From positions 286,464 to 350,463 of the forward strand of contig NMRA01000267.1 of the NCBI GenBank assembly GCA_002633005.1: a stretch of 64,000 bases of DNA, written 5' to 3'. Below, one piece after another: positions 33,551-45,195 of this stretch; positions within the stretch are counted from its first letter, which is position 1; the number at the start of each line of letters is the position of its first letter. The position numbers were made by a program, and so were the translations under genes. The notes under the pieces were generated by a model. That model did no database searches. It was given only the letters and a program-made list of their open reading frames with translations, and was not told the DNA's origin. The DNA comes from Phoronis australis. Its lineage: Eukaryota > Phoronida > Phoronidae.

Positions 33551-33941
33551 GAAAAGCTATGGGCGAAAGTATACGCCAAGGCTGAGCTACAAATCAAGTG
33601 CAGCGAAACGTACACGATAAAGGTTCAACCGGACTACGCTATCGACTGGGTCAAGAACAGCCAAGGTGATGTGATAAAAGAAATGGTCGGTAGTGCCGAG
33701 TAAGTTACAGAAGTCACTGTTAAGGCATACCCATGAGTCTGGTCGAGGAATACACATGATCGTATTACCAACATCTTCTGTTTTGAACGCTAAGAGTCGC
33801 AGTGACCAAGCTCTGCACATTTTGCAACTTTTTACAGATCATGTCGCAAAATGTGTTAGGAAAAACCATAAGGGTGGGATCGATACCAGACATGGAGAGG
33901 AGTATAGGATTTTCACATGTTCCTTTTCGGCAGGACAGTGA
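33551..33941 (+). pseudogene. Broken exon pair, possible ILEI-type domain fragment
   Basis: First piece: after a possible acceptor (CCAACCCTAG), 33551-33700 is open and protein-like (QIKCSETYTIKVQPDY, IDWVKNSQGDVIKEM), ending at GTAAGT, a perfect donor, or at an in-frame TAA. Second piece: 33732-33941 in another frame begins HESGRGIHMIVLPT. The string GRGIHxIVL is typical of the ILEI/FAM3 fold, also found in POMGNT1-like and CEMIP-like proteins. Between them EVTVKAYP is readable before a stop. It could be a frameshifted pseudogene or two exons with a small intron. The family assignment is tentative. Confidence 0.3.
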
Positions 33942-34239
33942 GGATCCTGTGCAGATCGTGAAAGAGTCATAATCGTTGTACTCAAAATCGAACCTTAATT
34001 CATTTTTGACATTTTGCGTTCTATTTTTGTGCGAGCGCAAGGTATGTTCTATAATTCTCTGCAAAAGTACATAATGGTTTGCGTGAACGATTGTCCAGTA
34101 GTTTGCACTTAATGGCCCCATTATTAAAACTATAAGTTTGAATCTGAGCTCGAAATTTCGAGTTTCTATCTCTAGCTTGAATGTAGAGGTCATCGAGTGC
34201 AAATGGAGAGCCGTTCACCTAATTCTAAATATACTCGAA

Positions 34240-36276
34240 ACGCTTATTGAGCATTAGCCAGCCAGCTACCTGTATAAAGACTATATATTTAGTTAAGAGC
34301 TTTGCAACAAAGGTAACCGAGCATTAAAAGTATTCTTATGCAAATTATCAGGAAACTTTTTAAATACACATATTTGTACGTCATCTTTCATCCAGGTGAA
34401 TTACTTGACCCACGACATTATAACCAAAACTTCTAGGAAAACTCGATCTAATTTTGCAAAGCAGTCTGGAGTTGTTATCCAGGAACATCAGCAGAGTGAA
34501 AAATGTTGCGGGAATCAGGCTCCATTCCCCTGTAGAGGGTGTCAGGAACTATTGATTCCGTAATGGCTGGAAAAATTACGGTGTTTGTCCTGAATTTTTT
34601 TATCTAGAATTTTGCATTTGTAAATGTAACCTTTCAAATTTTCGGGTTAATGCATTAATGAAATAACAATTATGTTATTACAGAATCGACAAGTTGCCAA
34701 TTCTATTCACAGTTTGAAAAAAAGACCTTCATGGGAGGTGCATTTATAGGTGTTTATGTTATATGATTCACCAGAAATTGCAAAAGCCTGAATGTAATTA
34801 GGATGCTCGAAACTCTAGATTTGCAACTAAGCACAGTTAGTCTAGGATTTCGAGCAAATAAGCTTTCTCATATGTACATCCTTGATTACAACAAACCGGA
34901 ACCGGGTGTTTGTTGATAGTGAATGTGAACATAATCCGGTGCAGAGGTTTGTTTTGGATGTAAAGCTACCTATTCTGGGAAGTCACTGTTGTCAAAGTAA
35001 TTGTAGGTACTGGGGACAAGGGTTCTGTTTCATAAAAATGACTTAAAACGTAAGACCGAAATTTGGTATCACGCTCCCACGTTGCTGTTACGATGTAATC
35101 AACGTGTCACTTTTGGTCTGACCTGCTGCGCTATGTTTTATGTTCAAAAGGCCGATACTAGATATTTTTAAGTAGTAGCAACCGGTCACCTACTTTATTG
35201 GGCATTTTTGTGACACCCTCACTGACTATAATCACTCTTGTTGTGTTTTTCAGTGTCTTGGTTGGCATGTATGAAATGATTTCATAGCAAATGATTACAC
35301 CGCTTCATCTTACATACTTTTGATCTCGCAATCTTTTTAAGAATGAGACCAATTTTTTTTTGCTCAGCTTCAACGTTTAGACACGAAAGTGCAAATTGTT
35401 GGAGACCACAGGAAGAATAGATGCTACTGGGAGAAGAATAAATATCTGGTGGAAGATTCTCTGAATCTCGAAAAAAATGCCATCATGGATAAACAAATTC
35501 ATGATTTTAACAGTGTGAACCGTGATGCGACATTACTTAACGCCTCTCTTTAAAATTGAAATGAAGACATGAGTTAAAGTGCTGGATGAAAATCTAATCA
35601 TGTTAATCACTAGATAGAGACCAGCATCTGATAAGTTAACTCTACATATTCCCAAATCACAATTCCAAATGCATTTAATTTAAAATGTCTTGTTTTCACA
35701 CTGGAAGACAGCAACGGTGTTTTGAATCAAAATATGAATGCCATAAGTCAATGCTGTCAACGAAACTAGGATTCACCCTTTTTTAAGAAGATACTGAAAT
35801 CTTGTTACTAATATTTTTAGAATATTACCAAGCAATCATGAGTACATTACAGTCGAGAAATAGTTTGTAGACATTATCTCAGTTACTTGAAATTTTGTGC
35901 ATTTTCTCAAATAATTTGCACTTTTGCTCAAGCGAGATTTAATCATTTTTCCAAAATAGTTGTGTGGAGTGTCTGCTGAGACAATTTCTATAATTCCATA
36001 CATTTCACAGATCCTATGCATTTCCACAATAGGTTTATCAAATAAGCTTATACGTGTAATTTAAACCATTGATATCTCCAATCCCACTCAAACGCTTTCT
36101 TGAAGAGACAATTAATTCTGATCCTGCCTCTTGCAATGTTTTGTTGTTAATGTGTGAAAACTAAAATATCTAGGCGGAATATTGTTTTCCAGAGCCAGGT
36201 TGATCTTCTGAAATCGTTCTTATTTCTTCCGTCCAATTTTTGAAAATGTTGCACTAATTCAAGCCTCATCCAACAG
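34240..36276. repeat. Older backbone copy C, second part (left of Ty3 element)
   Basis: Parallels A 12930-14600, for example GACTATATATTTAGT, AAATTATCAGGAAAC and TTCGGGTTAATGCA. Visibly more diverged than A to B. Non-coding. Confidence 0.75.
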
Positions 36277-36384
36277 TGTTTGTTATGTTTTTGTAATAAA
36301 AAGAAGCAGAAACGTATAAAAGAAATGTAAAATATATTGACAGGAATTAAGAATGACGTCACAAAAGGGTTTTAATAGGTCTGG

Positions 36385-36765
36385 AAATTCATCGCAGATA
36401 ATTTTGCTGAAACTCTACATCACTTTTCTTGTCTTCATGACAAACAACACCAACTTTGTCATTTTGGCTGTCATCACGCAAAATGGAATTCCTACAGAGT
36501 GCAGTGACATCAATCTTTAATTGTCGAACTGCCGTTCGGCCAACAATATTCAAATCTTGTTTGCTTACTACTAATTCAATGTTTGCTGTGTGCTGCAAAT
36601 CGGACTGTAATGTTGCGTTTGTACCTAAAATTCCCTGAACTGGTAATGGTTTTTCATTTCCGCGAAATACTGATTGTGTGATGGAGATAAAACAGGTTTT
36701 CTACGTTTAAACCAAATCTTCTCCGAAATGAAATTGTCCGGTGATCCAGTATCTACGTCAAATGT
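36385..36765 (-). pseudogene. Aspartic protease and first RT residues of the Ty3-type element
   Basis: In a frame shifted from gag, the minus strand shows the active-site motif DTGSPDNFIS of retroviral-type aspartic proteases. After a TAG, another frame reads VVSKQDLNIVGRTAV, the protease C-terminal flap/helix region. It ends with EFPDLLKPFC-like sequence, the conserved start of RT, before running into the LTR at about 36368. The rest of RT, RNase H and integrase are absent. Confidence 0.75.
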
Positions 36766-37757
36766 TTTTTGCCGCATATGTGAGCAACAATCTGAATTGG
36801 ATCTCGATCCGAAATGTGATTAACTTTCTGTTCTGGCCTTGCTAAAATACTGCTTACTTTATCCCTAGCCTTTCTTTTGCTTAGACATACAGCATCTATA
36901 TGATCTTTCTTGTGACAGAAACGGCATTCAGTCTCTTTAAAACGACAATCCATAGCCGCGTGGTCTTTTTTTCCACAACGGGGACATGCTCCCTTTGGAA
37001 AATGCCTAAACTTCTGTATTTTGCCCTGCCTGCTTTCTTCCCTCCTTTTCTTTTGTAACTTAAGCACAGGATCTCCGTAAACCGTTTCTTTTGCAATTTT
37101 GGACGCCTCTTCAATTTCTGTTGCTATTTCTATGGCTTTCTTAAAAGATAATTCGTCATCTTTTATTTTGAAAAGGGCTTTTAGGACTGCCTCATTATTA
37201 ATTGAACAAATGAAGCTAATTCTCATAGCTTCGTCCTGAGGATCCTTTATTGTTGGAAAATCGCATTTTTCAGCGTCTTGTCGAATACGAGCTGCTAGCT
37301 CCTGTATCGTCTCACCTGGCTGTCTTCTTGCGTTAGACCAAAATTTGAATCGCTCCCGGACTACAAAATACTTCGAATCGAATTGATTCTACATCAGTGT
37401 TGTAATTTCATTGATTGTCAGGTGATTGATATACTTGGGAGGTGTCTGCTGCTCTGCCAAAGTTGCAAGCAACTTATAAACTGTAGACATCTGATTCGTC
37501 AAGAAAGTTTGTGAAAGTTTCTCCATAGGTATGGAGTGTGCCCCTGCAAATGTTTGTGATCTGGACCAATAATCCTTCCAGAGTTCCAGTGAACTGTCGA
37601 ACGCACCAAAAGTTGGCGAAGATGTCGTTGGTTGGTGCATCAGCCTGCTAGTTATCATCTCAGCAAAACGCTTAGGATTCTCTTGCTGTTGCTTGATTTG
37701 TTGTTGTAATAACGAAATAATGCCAGCCCACTCACCCATCTTTTTATATCCTGCCAA
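36753..37757 (-). pseudogene. Gag of the Ty3-type element (one stop)
   Basis: An ATG at about 37740 starts a frame of about 330 codons, read on the minus strand. It begins with a Gln-rich segment (LLQQQIKQQQENP), followed by the usual retrotransposon capsid region, and ends with two zinc knuckles of the CX2CX4HX4C type: CPRCGKKDHAAMDC and CRFCHKKDHIDAVC. A single in-frame TAG at about 37386-37388 interrupts it, and both sides are in the same frame. The frame ends just before the protease, where a small shift occurs. Gag would form the particle and bind element RNA. Probably dead, and lacking pol. Confidence 0.85.
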
Positions 37758-37893
37758 CTATGCCAAAATCTGTTATGTTTTTGTAATACAAAGAAGCAGA
37801 AACGTATAAAAGAAATGTAAAATATTGACAGGAATTAAGAATGACATCACAAAAGGATGACGTCATAGAAAACTATTACATCACAACAATGTT

Positions 37894-38309
37894 GTCCGCT
37901 AATGTTGTTAGAGTAGTTCTTTTGCCGCCTTTGTACAGTACACCGAGTGGAATAAGTGCCACTGTCCAAACACGATTAAACAACCTGATCACTAAAGACT
38001 ATACTCAAGGGCACAAAATTTACAAAAATCTCAAGCAATTTCATCGGATTCTGCTGATTTTCCGGTTTTCATTCGTTCCAAGATAACAACGCATTTAGCA
38101 GTCCCCCCGGTACGAGTGTCTTACGTTACTACTACTGTGCCCCCTAAAGACAGATTTCGGAAGTAAAATCAGTAAGATTATTTCTAAGGTAAAAATCATA
38201 GCCTACGCGCATAACACTTTTGAGGGGTTCAGGTCTAGTGACCATTTTTTGTAACTAACCAAGGGTTTGCCCCTAAACAGCAGAGCCAGTGCATTTATGA
38301 CGTATGAGA
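37894..38309. repeat. Older backbone copy C, third part (right of Ty3 element)
   Basis: Resumes the match to A (14600-15010): AGAGTAGTTCTTTTGCC, AAACACGATTAAACAACCTG, AAGTAAAATCAGTAAGATTA. Non-coding. Confidence 0.7.
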
Positions 38310-38897
38310 AGTAGTATTATACCACAATATTAGCGTCAAATGGCAAATACAACCGTGTAATAACCCATTTAGTTAACTCACTAGTGAGATAACATTTTGG
38401 CGGGAAACCGAGGCCGGTGTCGAACCTGGGCCTAAAGAGTTTGAGTCGCCGACTTTACCACTACACCATTCAGCGGCTGACGTCATCGAACGTGAAAATA
38501 GAATACTTAAATGGGCACGCGCACCAATCGCATGTTCAGCAAAGGGCATTGTACCGACATCTGTACGCTGTGAAAAATAAGACGCATAATTTCCATAAAA
38601 CGATATTTCAGTGCAGTGAAATTTTTCTCTCGTGTTCCCTGACTTGTAAATCACCTATCTCCAATTTGAATGCGGGTATCGTGCCTTCGTGATCTTTTGA
38701 CTGGAGCATTATACTCAGTCAGTACTAGTGGTAACCTACTTTAGCAGACGATATTTTCCCGGTCGAAGCTTAGCGTGATAAAATGTGTAGTAAGCTATAA
38801 TAGTTGCTAAACCTTAATTTATAGATTCACTTGATTTCTATTTTGTTTAAATTTTCAATTGGTTTTGAGTAAAAGCATTATTTGACAAAAATAGTAT
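38310..38897 (-). mobile_element. Composite repeat with tRNA-like SINE head, inverted
   Basis: Minus-strand copy of the 11098/43605/55128 family. The tRNA-like head (about 38405-38480) shows GGTGTAGTGGTAAAG and GGTTCGA on the minus strand. It lacks about the first 110 bp of the family's 5' side. Confidence 0.7.
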
Positions 38898-40300
38898 TGC
38901 GGCACGAGATTACCAGAGGAACTCTCCTAGTATATGAAGTGAATGTGATAGGGGGTCGGAATGCGGATCCAGAGTTCGGATAGGTGGGCTACCGAAAGCT
39001 CAAGGGAAGAAAACTAACGCAAACGAGGCTGGCATCAAGGCTGGTTATCACCAATCATGATTATATCCCGGATCTTTTCCTCGTTCAACATGCTACTATC
39101 TCGTTTTAGGCTTACGATTTCTTGGGCCTTTAACTGTACTTGTGTATTTTGATGGCATACTTTCAACACTTAATGAACCAAATAATCCAACAAAAATATT
39201 TTTTGTGAAATAAAAAATGAGTGCCGAATGTGCTACTTGATATTCACTACAGGTAAGTGGTCCTCAGAATTAAAGGTCCCTCTCCTTAACTTCTGTATAG
39301 ATTGAGAGTAGGAATAAAATTCGCATGGGTGCGTTCGTGTGATAATGGACCCACGTGGTTTGGCTGAATGCGAACATTTCCATTGGAATTTCACTTGCGA
39401 CACCTATTGAATTTCGAGTTCCCCATTAAGTTCTTTTCTGATAATATGTGAAGTCGTTAAATGTCACGCAGCTTTCTTGGGCACGGTTCATGCAAATGGA
39501 CATGCAAATGAAGTCAATGTCTCCACCTTGCTGTCAAAGGGTTAGGGCGAACATGTCGAAAAGACCCAGACTGACATTTCGCAGACTGTAGTAGTTATCT
39601 ATTAAACACTCCGCATGTGTACTAAACATGATGTAAACCTTTATTGACGTGATGTGCTAAACCCCACCTTTGCCCTTGAACCTGTATTCATATGTTATGT
39701 TCGCATGCGGGAGAACGAGGAAATGCCACTTTTGCGAAGCCATCGAGTTGATTTTTGACCACATTCGGGTGATTAGTCAGGTAAGGCAGACGTATGTTGT
39801 TATGCTCTTCTGTTTTCTTGGTTTTGGGGCTAAATTTTGCTATTAGGCTAACTTACTATCCATAAACTCTATATCTTGCAAGACAATTGCGTTCGCTGGA
39901 TATAGTAAATATTTTGGGTCTTGACTTTACAACGAACTCTGCGTTTACATGCATTGCTCCTTGAGTCCAGGACCACAAATTCAGTTCATATTTTAAAATA
40001 ACATATTGAACCTAATTACAAACATGCATTGGAATATATAATTACAGACTCGTTCATGGGCGAGGTTTTTTTTTGAAAAATTTGGGCATTTTGCCTGCAA
40101 TCTTTAACTTTATCGCAAGAACTCAAAAACCTTGTCGCTTGAATAAAAAACTGCTGAACATCAAGAAGTAGCTCTGCGTAAACGACTGACATGGATGGTC
40201 CTTTAGTTTCAATGCCGGTGTTACCAGCTTTCAATCACTGCGGTAAACCTGCACGCTAATGCTTGACTTTTATAATTAGTGTATATGTCTTCTTCTGTAG
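38898..40300. other. Unique-looking sequence, no gene seen
   Basis: No repeat shared with the rest of the window. It ends in TCTTCTTCTGTAG, a good splice acceptor, so it may be intron or upstream region of the exon below. Confidence 0.45.
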
Positions 40301-40633
40301 GCCAGTACTCGAAAACGTCACCACTGAAAATGTGGATATTGGAAATTGCTTACGTCTTGCTGTTGGCGAGCTGCGCGCTTAGGTACTCTTTCGACCAAAG
40401 TACAACTCTTCCCTGGACGGACGAATTAGTCCCCACTCCTGAACCAGAAGAGACTCTTGTGGATGGAGACGAAAACTACGGGTTTGAAGGAAAACTACAC
40501 TCTGACGATGTGCACGGCGACGAAACGCTGCAGTTACGACTGGAAGAACAAGAAATGACTGAACAAGACGAAGAAGTGGTCGCAAATGAAAGTGGCGAAA
40601 GAACAGAAATGGACGCACGTGCAACGAAAATCT
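40301..40633 (+). CDS. Probable exon of a secreted acidic protein (signal peptide)
   Basis: The exon is bounded by a polypyrimidine acceptor (TCTTCTTCTGTAG, to 40300) and a consensus donor (GTAAGT from 40634). The ATG at 40330 lies inside it, so the exon would hold a little 5' UTR, 101 codons and one base of the next codon (phase 1). The product starts MWILEIAYVLLLASCAL, a clear signal peptide of about 18 residues, followed by a strongly acidic stretch rich in Glu and Asp (PEPEETLVDGDENYG, QEMTEQDEEVV) with one N-glycosylation site (NES). Phase-1 introns after such exons are common in secreted and precursor proteins. It could be a propeptide of a small secreted peptide or the start of a larger ectodomain. 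The family is not recognised, and the downstream exons are not certain. Confidence 0.55.
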
Positions 40634-40859
40634 GTAAGTGAATATACATAGAATAACAAGTTAACAACAGATTGCCTTGATGACGTAACAGAACGTGTTC
40701 AGCTGGAAAAATACAAAATGTAGCATATGGGTCTGCCTATAATGGCCAACTGAAGAACTGGGACTGGTTAAAATTTTTGTTATATATTCCAAACTACCGT
40801 TCTTTTTGGAGGGAGGAGGTAGCGAATTGTAACCACTGGCACCTTTAATCAGCTCTCAA

Positions 40860-41508
40860 CTATACACTAAAAAAAGAGAAAGGTATACAACTGTTATCCA
40901 ATATGGCCGCCTGTCTGGCACTTCCGGAATAACTACAAGCATGTCAAATCTGAGTGTAATTTAACTCCAACATTTTATCTGCGAGAGCAACACGTTCACT
41001 AGTTGCAGCATTTGTTGACATCGAAACCAGTAATTACCAGGAACATTACCTTGATACTTCTCAATGAGCACGCTGATTTGGTCAAGAAAAATAGGTCAAC
41101 ATTTCAAGGTGCCTTCCAATTGTTTTCCGTTCGTCCAAATCATTATGCTTGTAGAGTAATTATTGTAGCCGGTTATTGTACTGTTCACTTTGTTTGTATT
41201 GTTGCTGGTTTTAGTTGATGTAAGCGTTCTGAAGATGTTGCAAGCATGCGCATTAGCAGATGCCAAATGGCACATTTCTCGCTCTGCGCTTTAGCGTGAA
41301 CTAGGAAAATCTGGAGGTATTGATGGTGTTTATTGGTTTCGATGTCCACAAATGCTGCAACTAGTGAACATGTTGCTGTAGCAGATAAAATGTTTGAGTT
41401 AAATTACTCTCAGATTTGACATGCTTGGAGTTATTCCAGAATTGCCCGCCAGGCCATATTGGATAACAGTTGTATACCTTTCTCTTTATTTAGTGTATAC
41501 TTGAGGGC
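40860..41508. mobile_element. Long inverted-repeat element (about 650 bp)
   Basis: The left arm (about 40862-41055, TACACTAAAAAAAGAGAAAG) is repeated inverted on the right (about 41320-41506). Arms are about 190 bp with few differences, for example TACAACTGTTATCCAATATG on both sides. TA lies at each edge, compatible with a Tc1/mariner-type TA target. The middle, about 260 bp, is non-coding. It lies in the presumed intron after the secreted-protein exon. Confidence 0.8.
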
Positions 41509-42260
41509 TGATTTAAGTGCCTGCGATTGTAACGTGGATATATTTCTCGCCTGTGCCTAAATCCGAAATGTCACACGTTAGTTATGTGAAAGACGATACA
41601 CATGAGAGTTGTTGGATTTACCTACATTTTATCTCAGTTCAAAGTTAAATGTATTTGTAGTTCTAAATCTTTATAAAGACTTATACTCAAAGGTTTTTGG
41701 CTCTGTGTAGAACTTAATGAATCAAAACGCAGACTTCAACTACCAAACCATAGCGTCAAAGTTTACAACAATTACACGTAGTTGTGGAGTTATTTTGAAG
41801 TGGTTGTCAAATCAACGTCGTTATCGAATGCATTACTGTCTGGAGCGTGACACAACTGATTGGTCATGGCAATTAGAAAACTATTAGGTGCCACTGAAAT
41901 GACCCATGGAACTGCACAACGCAAAACACCGTATACTCTACTTTTAGGTGGTTGTACCTACTGGACCAATTGGCTGGATCAGGATGTTTCGACTGGAACT
42001 GGTGATTGGGAGACCTTGTCGGCATTCGTGAGTTCTTAAAAGCCTTCATAGTTAAGTTCAATTTGTGAAGCGACATGGATGTCTTATAAATTGTCAATAT
42101 TTTGGGCTGATGACCCCAAGTTCTAATACACGAATGTCCTCAATTTTTTACACACTTTTGACTAGACCAAATACACCGCCGTCTTGGAAAAACATTTGTT
42201 TTTTTTGAGAGGCTATTCAAAAGTTCCGGTAATTTGGATATTGTGAGCAAACTCGATTAA

Positions 42261-42473
42261 TTGAGAAATTCATGGCCTGACAGTTTTAAGTGCCACCTTT
42301 CCCAAATTTGTGTGTGTGCGTACTTGCGTCCGTGCATGTGGAAGAAATACTGGGATCATTATTTACTTGCCAAGGAAGGCTATTTCAAAGAGGAAAGTCA
42401 AAGAAAACCAGTTCGACAAAATTTAGTTGATGCTCAAAGTACAGAAATTTTTGTGTCTCCTCTTATACCATGA
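42261..42473 (+). other. Coding-like open stretch, unassigned
   Basis: Reads KCHLSQICVCAYLRPC then MWKKYWDHYLLAKEGYF, Cys-rich then charged, ending in a stop. A possible acceptor (CCTGACAG) precedes it, but its phase does not join to the 40633 donor. It could be a terminal exon reached through another exon, or chance. Confidence 0.2.
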
Positions 42474-42892
42474 ACTAGGCGGAGTTAACTGATTTCTTGC
42501 ACGGCTCGTTCTCTCAGGTCATCGAAGTTTGAGTTCCGCACTTTTGACGTAACTTTATCAGGGCAGCTTGAAGCTACTTAAAGGAAACTGAGTAGGCCAG
42601 TTGTTAAACTTAAGTTACTCAGTTACTCGTTCTTGGTGAAACATGGGTTATTGCACCTCACACTGAAGAATGTCTCCGAAAATGTTTATCTAAATAAAAC
42701 CCATGTTAAAAATGTTTATATGAAAATGTCATCTTTTTTGCAGTTCGTATTATTACATGACCTAATTTACTCCTCGGTTAGGAAAATGATAGCATTGTGA
42801 TAAAATATTAATAAGCATTTAATGTTAATTGAAAAACCGCATAACGTGAATAACTTTGCACCTCAAGTTTCTTGACGTGATTCTATGCCGTT

Positions 42893-43144
42893 ATGAAAAG
42901 TTACGCTGCAAATTGTCAGGTTACTACCAAAAACCCAGTCTGCGAAGCAAAGCGTCCTCTTGCGATTATGTGCAGAGCTAGATATCTACCAAATGGCCGA
43001 TACACGTATTTCAACCATGACAGACTTCAATACCCTCCCAACTCCTCTAAAGAACATCAAGATGAGAGTGAAATGCAACCCGGAATGGGGACTTCTGTGC
43101 TTGAACAAAGATCAGAAAACAGCGATTTGATGTCGGCATTTTGA
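42893..43144 (+). other. Coding-like open stretch, unassigned
   Basis: Polar, protein-like 83-codon frame with three Cys (YAANCQVTTKNPVCEAK, IMCRARYLPNGRY). An acceptor-like site (AAATTGTCAG) lies inside. Joining the 40633 donor there would give a different frame of about 20 residues with two Cys and then a stop. Unrecognised. Confidence 0.2.
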
Positions 43145-43604
43145 CTTCCAAGTTCGCTTCAGGTGCCCTCGTTGTAAGTAGGCCTATATTAAATTCACCT
43201 TGTTAGATGCATTTATCGTCATTATCTTGACATTTTCGCTTTATTTTTATATCAACCTTTAGGGTTTATTTTACACTTCTCATTGCTATTTATATCCCCC
43301 GGGTCCTACATTTGTATTCATACACCTCTCTACTCGACACCTGATTGATAACTCATATTTCCTTTGTTCAATGTATTGTGGTCTAGTTCAGTCAGCCACC
43401 TACCTCGCTTTTCCTCGGTTTTGTCTGCATTTTCCGGGCAAAATAGATTACGATGAATAGGGTATAACGTTCGTAACGGGCTTTCAATGACATTTGGTGG
43501 TCACGTGGGACCCTCACTCCAACAACGCAAGCCCGTGCTGGTGAACGAACAATTATTGTCATGAAACATTGATAAAATACGACTTCTTCTTTATTAGCAT
43601 CATA

Positions 43605-44245
43605 CTAAACGAGAAACATTGCAATGAATCGATCTACCTTTCTCGACTCGCCTCGACTTTGTAACTACTTTCTATGTCAGAGACCCGGGGTCGGAGGTCG
43701 TGACCTTTTCAGAAAAGCCGAGCTATTTTGTCAAGTAATGCTTTTACCCAAAATTAATTGAAAATTTAAACAAAATAGAAATAAAGAGAATCTATAAATT
43801 AAAGTTTAGCAACTATTGTAGCTTAATACACATTTTATCATGCTAAGCTGTGACCGGGAAAATATCGTTTGCTAACGTAGGTTACCACTGGTAACTGACT
43901 ATAATGCTCAAGCCAAAGGATCCTGAAGACACGATATCCGCATTCAAATTGGAGATCGGTGAATTACAAATGAAAGAACATGAGAGAAAATTTTCACTAA
44001 ATTAAAATATCGTTTTTATGGCAATTATGCGTCTTATTTTTCATAGCGTATAAATGTCGGTACAATGCCCTTTGTTGAACATGCGATTGTTGCGCGTGCT
44101 CAGTTAAGTATTCTATTTTCACGTTCGATGACGTCAGCTGCTGAGTGGTGTTGTGGTAAAGTTGACGACTCGAAACCCTTGCGGACCCGGTTCGAAACCT
44201 GCCTCGGTTCCCGTCAAAATGTTATTTCACTAGTGAGATAACTAA
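43605..44245 (+). mobile_element. Composite repeat with tRNA-like SINE head (large form)
   Basis: Begins AAACGAGAAACATTGCAATG and parallels 11098-11720. The tRNA-like head (about 44138-44215) has GTGGTGTTGTGGTAAAG and GGTTCGAAACC. It ends at ACTAGTGAGATAACTA, shorter than A and B. Confidence 0.75.
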
Positions 44246-44289
44246 ATGCTAACTTGCTCGCCTTATGGCGTTAAAGGAAAGCTCCAAAT

Positions 44290-45195
44290 GGTCTTGTGAA
44301 AGTTTGTAGGTGAGTAAAAAACTCTGTGAAGATAATAGATCCTCAACAAGTCCAAGGAGTGAATCAAATGCAGTCACCAAGCCAACAACACAAATTGACC
44401 TGTAAAAAGTTCGGGCACAATGAAGTTTCGAACAGCATAATTATGATATAGGTATGTAAACAACCAAAGAATTTTGTTTTGTTTCTCACATTTTAAGACA
44501 GTTTCTGCAAGCTCATCCGCCTTGACGTTGAATGAGATGCCACAGTGTCCTGGTATATAAACACTGGTGAAAAGACCCTTAATAGAGTTGAACAGAGGGA
44601 TCCAGGAATCTTTCACATGACCAGTTTTTAGCCTGCTAATGAGGCTGAGGGAGTCTGTAAGTAGAAATGATCAGTCTGCAGGTGTTGTGTTCTGTGAGAG
44701 CCAGACTAGGGCGTCTTCATATGCTTCACATTCAGCTCTAAAAGACGAGGATTTTCCAACCCGTGCTGTTGACCATTCGAAGAGGCGTTGACCCTCGCGA
44801 GTCCAAGCAACTGCTGCCCAATCCGTAGTGTCACCTCTTAGTGAGCCGTCCGTTGCAACAATGATTGTGGGAGATTGTTCTTCAAGCCATTCCGATACAA
44901 TTGCTTGGTTGATACAGTCAGCTCTTTCCCGCCAATGACGGCCTCCAATCTCCATCGTGTTGATGACAGTGTTTGTGGCTTTGGACCACTCTATGCTGTT
45001 GATGTTCTCCACTAGACATACCTCTTCGAGCGAGGATGGCAATACGGAGATGCAGCAAAAACTCATACCAGGGGAAAAGATCGAAGAGTGTGTAACCAGC
45101 ACGAACTTGGTTGCATCTCCAAATTTACATTGCGTGCGATACTGGAAGGAGGAGGGCCAGAGACTATCCCGGTGCCTACCCTCTGACGTCACCAC
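44290..45195 (-). pseudogene. RNase H-bearing LINE fragment
   Basis: Minus-strand frames show a complete RNase HI-type signature in order: ATDGSLRGD (first Asp), FRAECEAYEDAL (Glu), LLTDSLSLI (Asp) and PGHCGISFNVKADELAE (His and last Asp). Upstream residues IVSEWLEEQSPTIIV fit the linker seen in I-clade and related non-LTR elements, where RNase H follows reverse transcriptase. One TGA (at about 44669-44671) breaks the frame between the second and third motif, otherwise in register. Residues after ADELAE run to a stop near 44374. 5'-truncated or a fragment. Confidence 0.8.

Larger units (their letters stand above)
36281..37888 (-). mobile_element. Internally deleted Ty3/gypsy-type LTR retrotransposon
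   Basis: The 5' LTR (minus-strand sense) is 37771-37888, 118 bp, with TG...CA ends. The 3' LTR remnant is 36281-36368. Shared words include AAGAAGCAGAAACGTATAAA. Flanks GTGTT (36276-36280) and ATGTT (37889-37893) are a worn 5-bp target duplication. Directly inside the 5' LTR the minus strand reads TTTTGGCATAGTTGGCAGGA, in primer-binding-site position. The interior has gag, a protease piece and the first residues of RT, then jumps into the 3' LTR at CCTTTTGTGA: most of pol and the first part of the 3' LTR are missing. The element sits inside backbone copy C. Confidence 0.85.

Noticed and set aside
35836-36362. Minus-strand frames in backbone copy C
   Set aside because: They overlap non-coding repeat also present in A, where the frames are broken differently.
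40379-40667. Two minus-strand frames over the signal-peptide exon
   Set aside because: Antisense shadows of the plus-strand acidic coding sequence.
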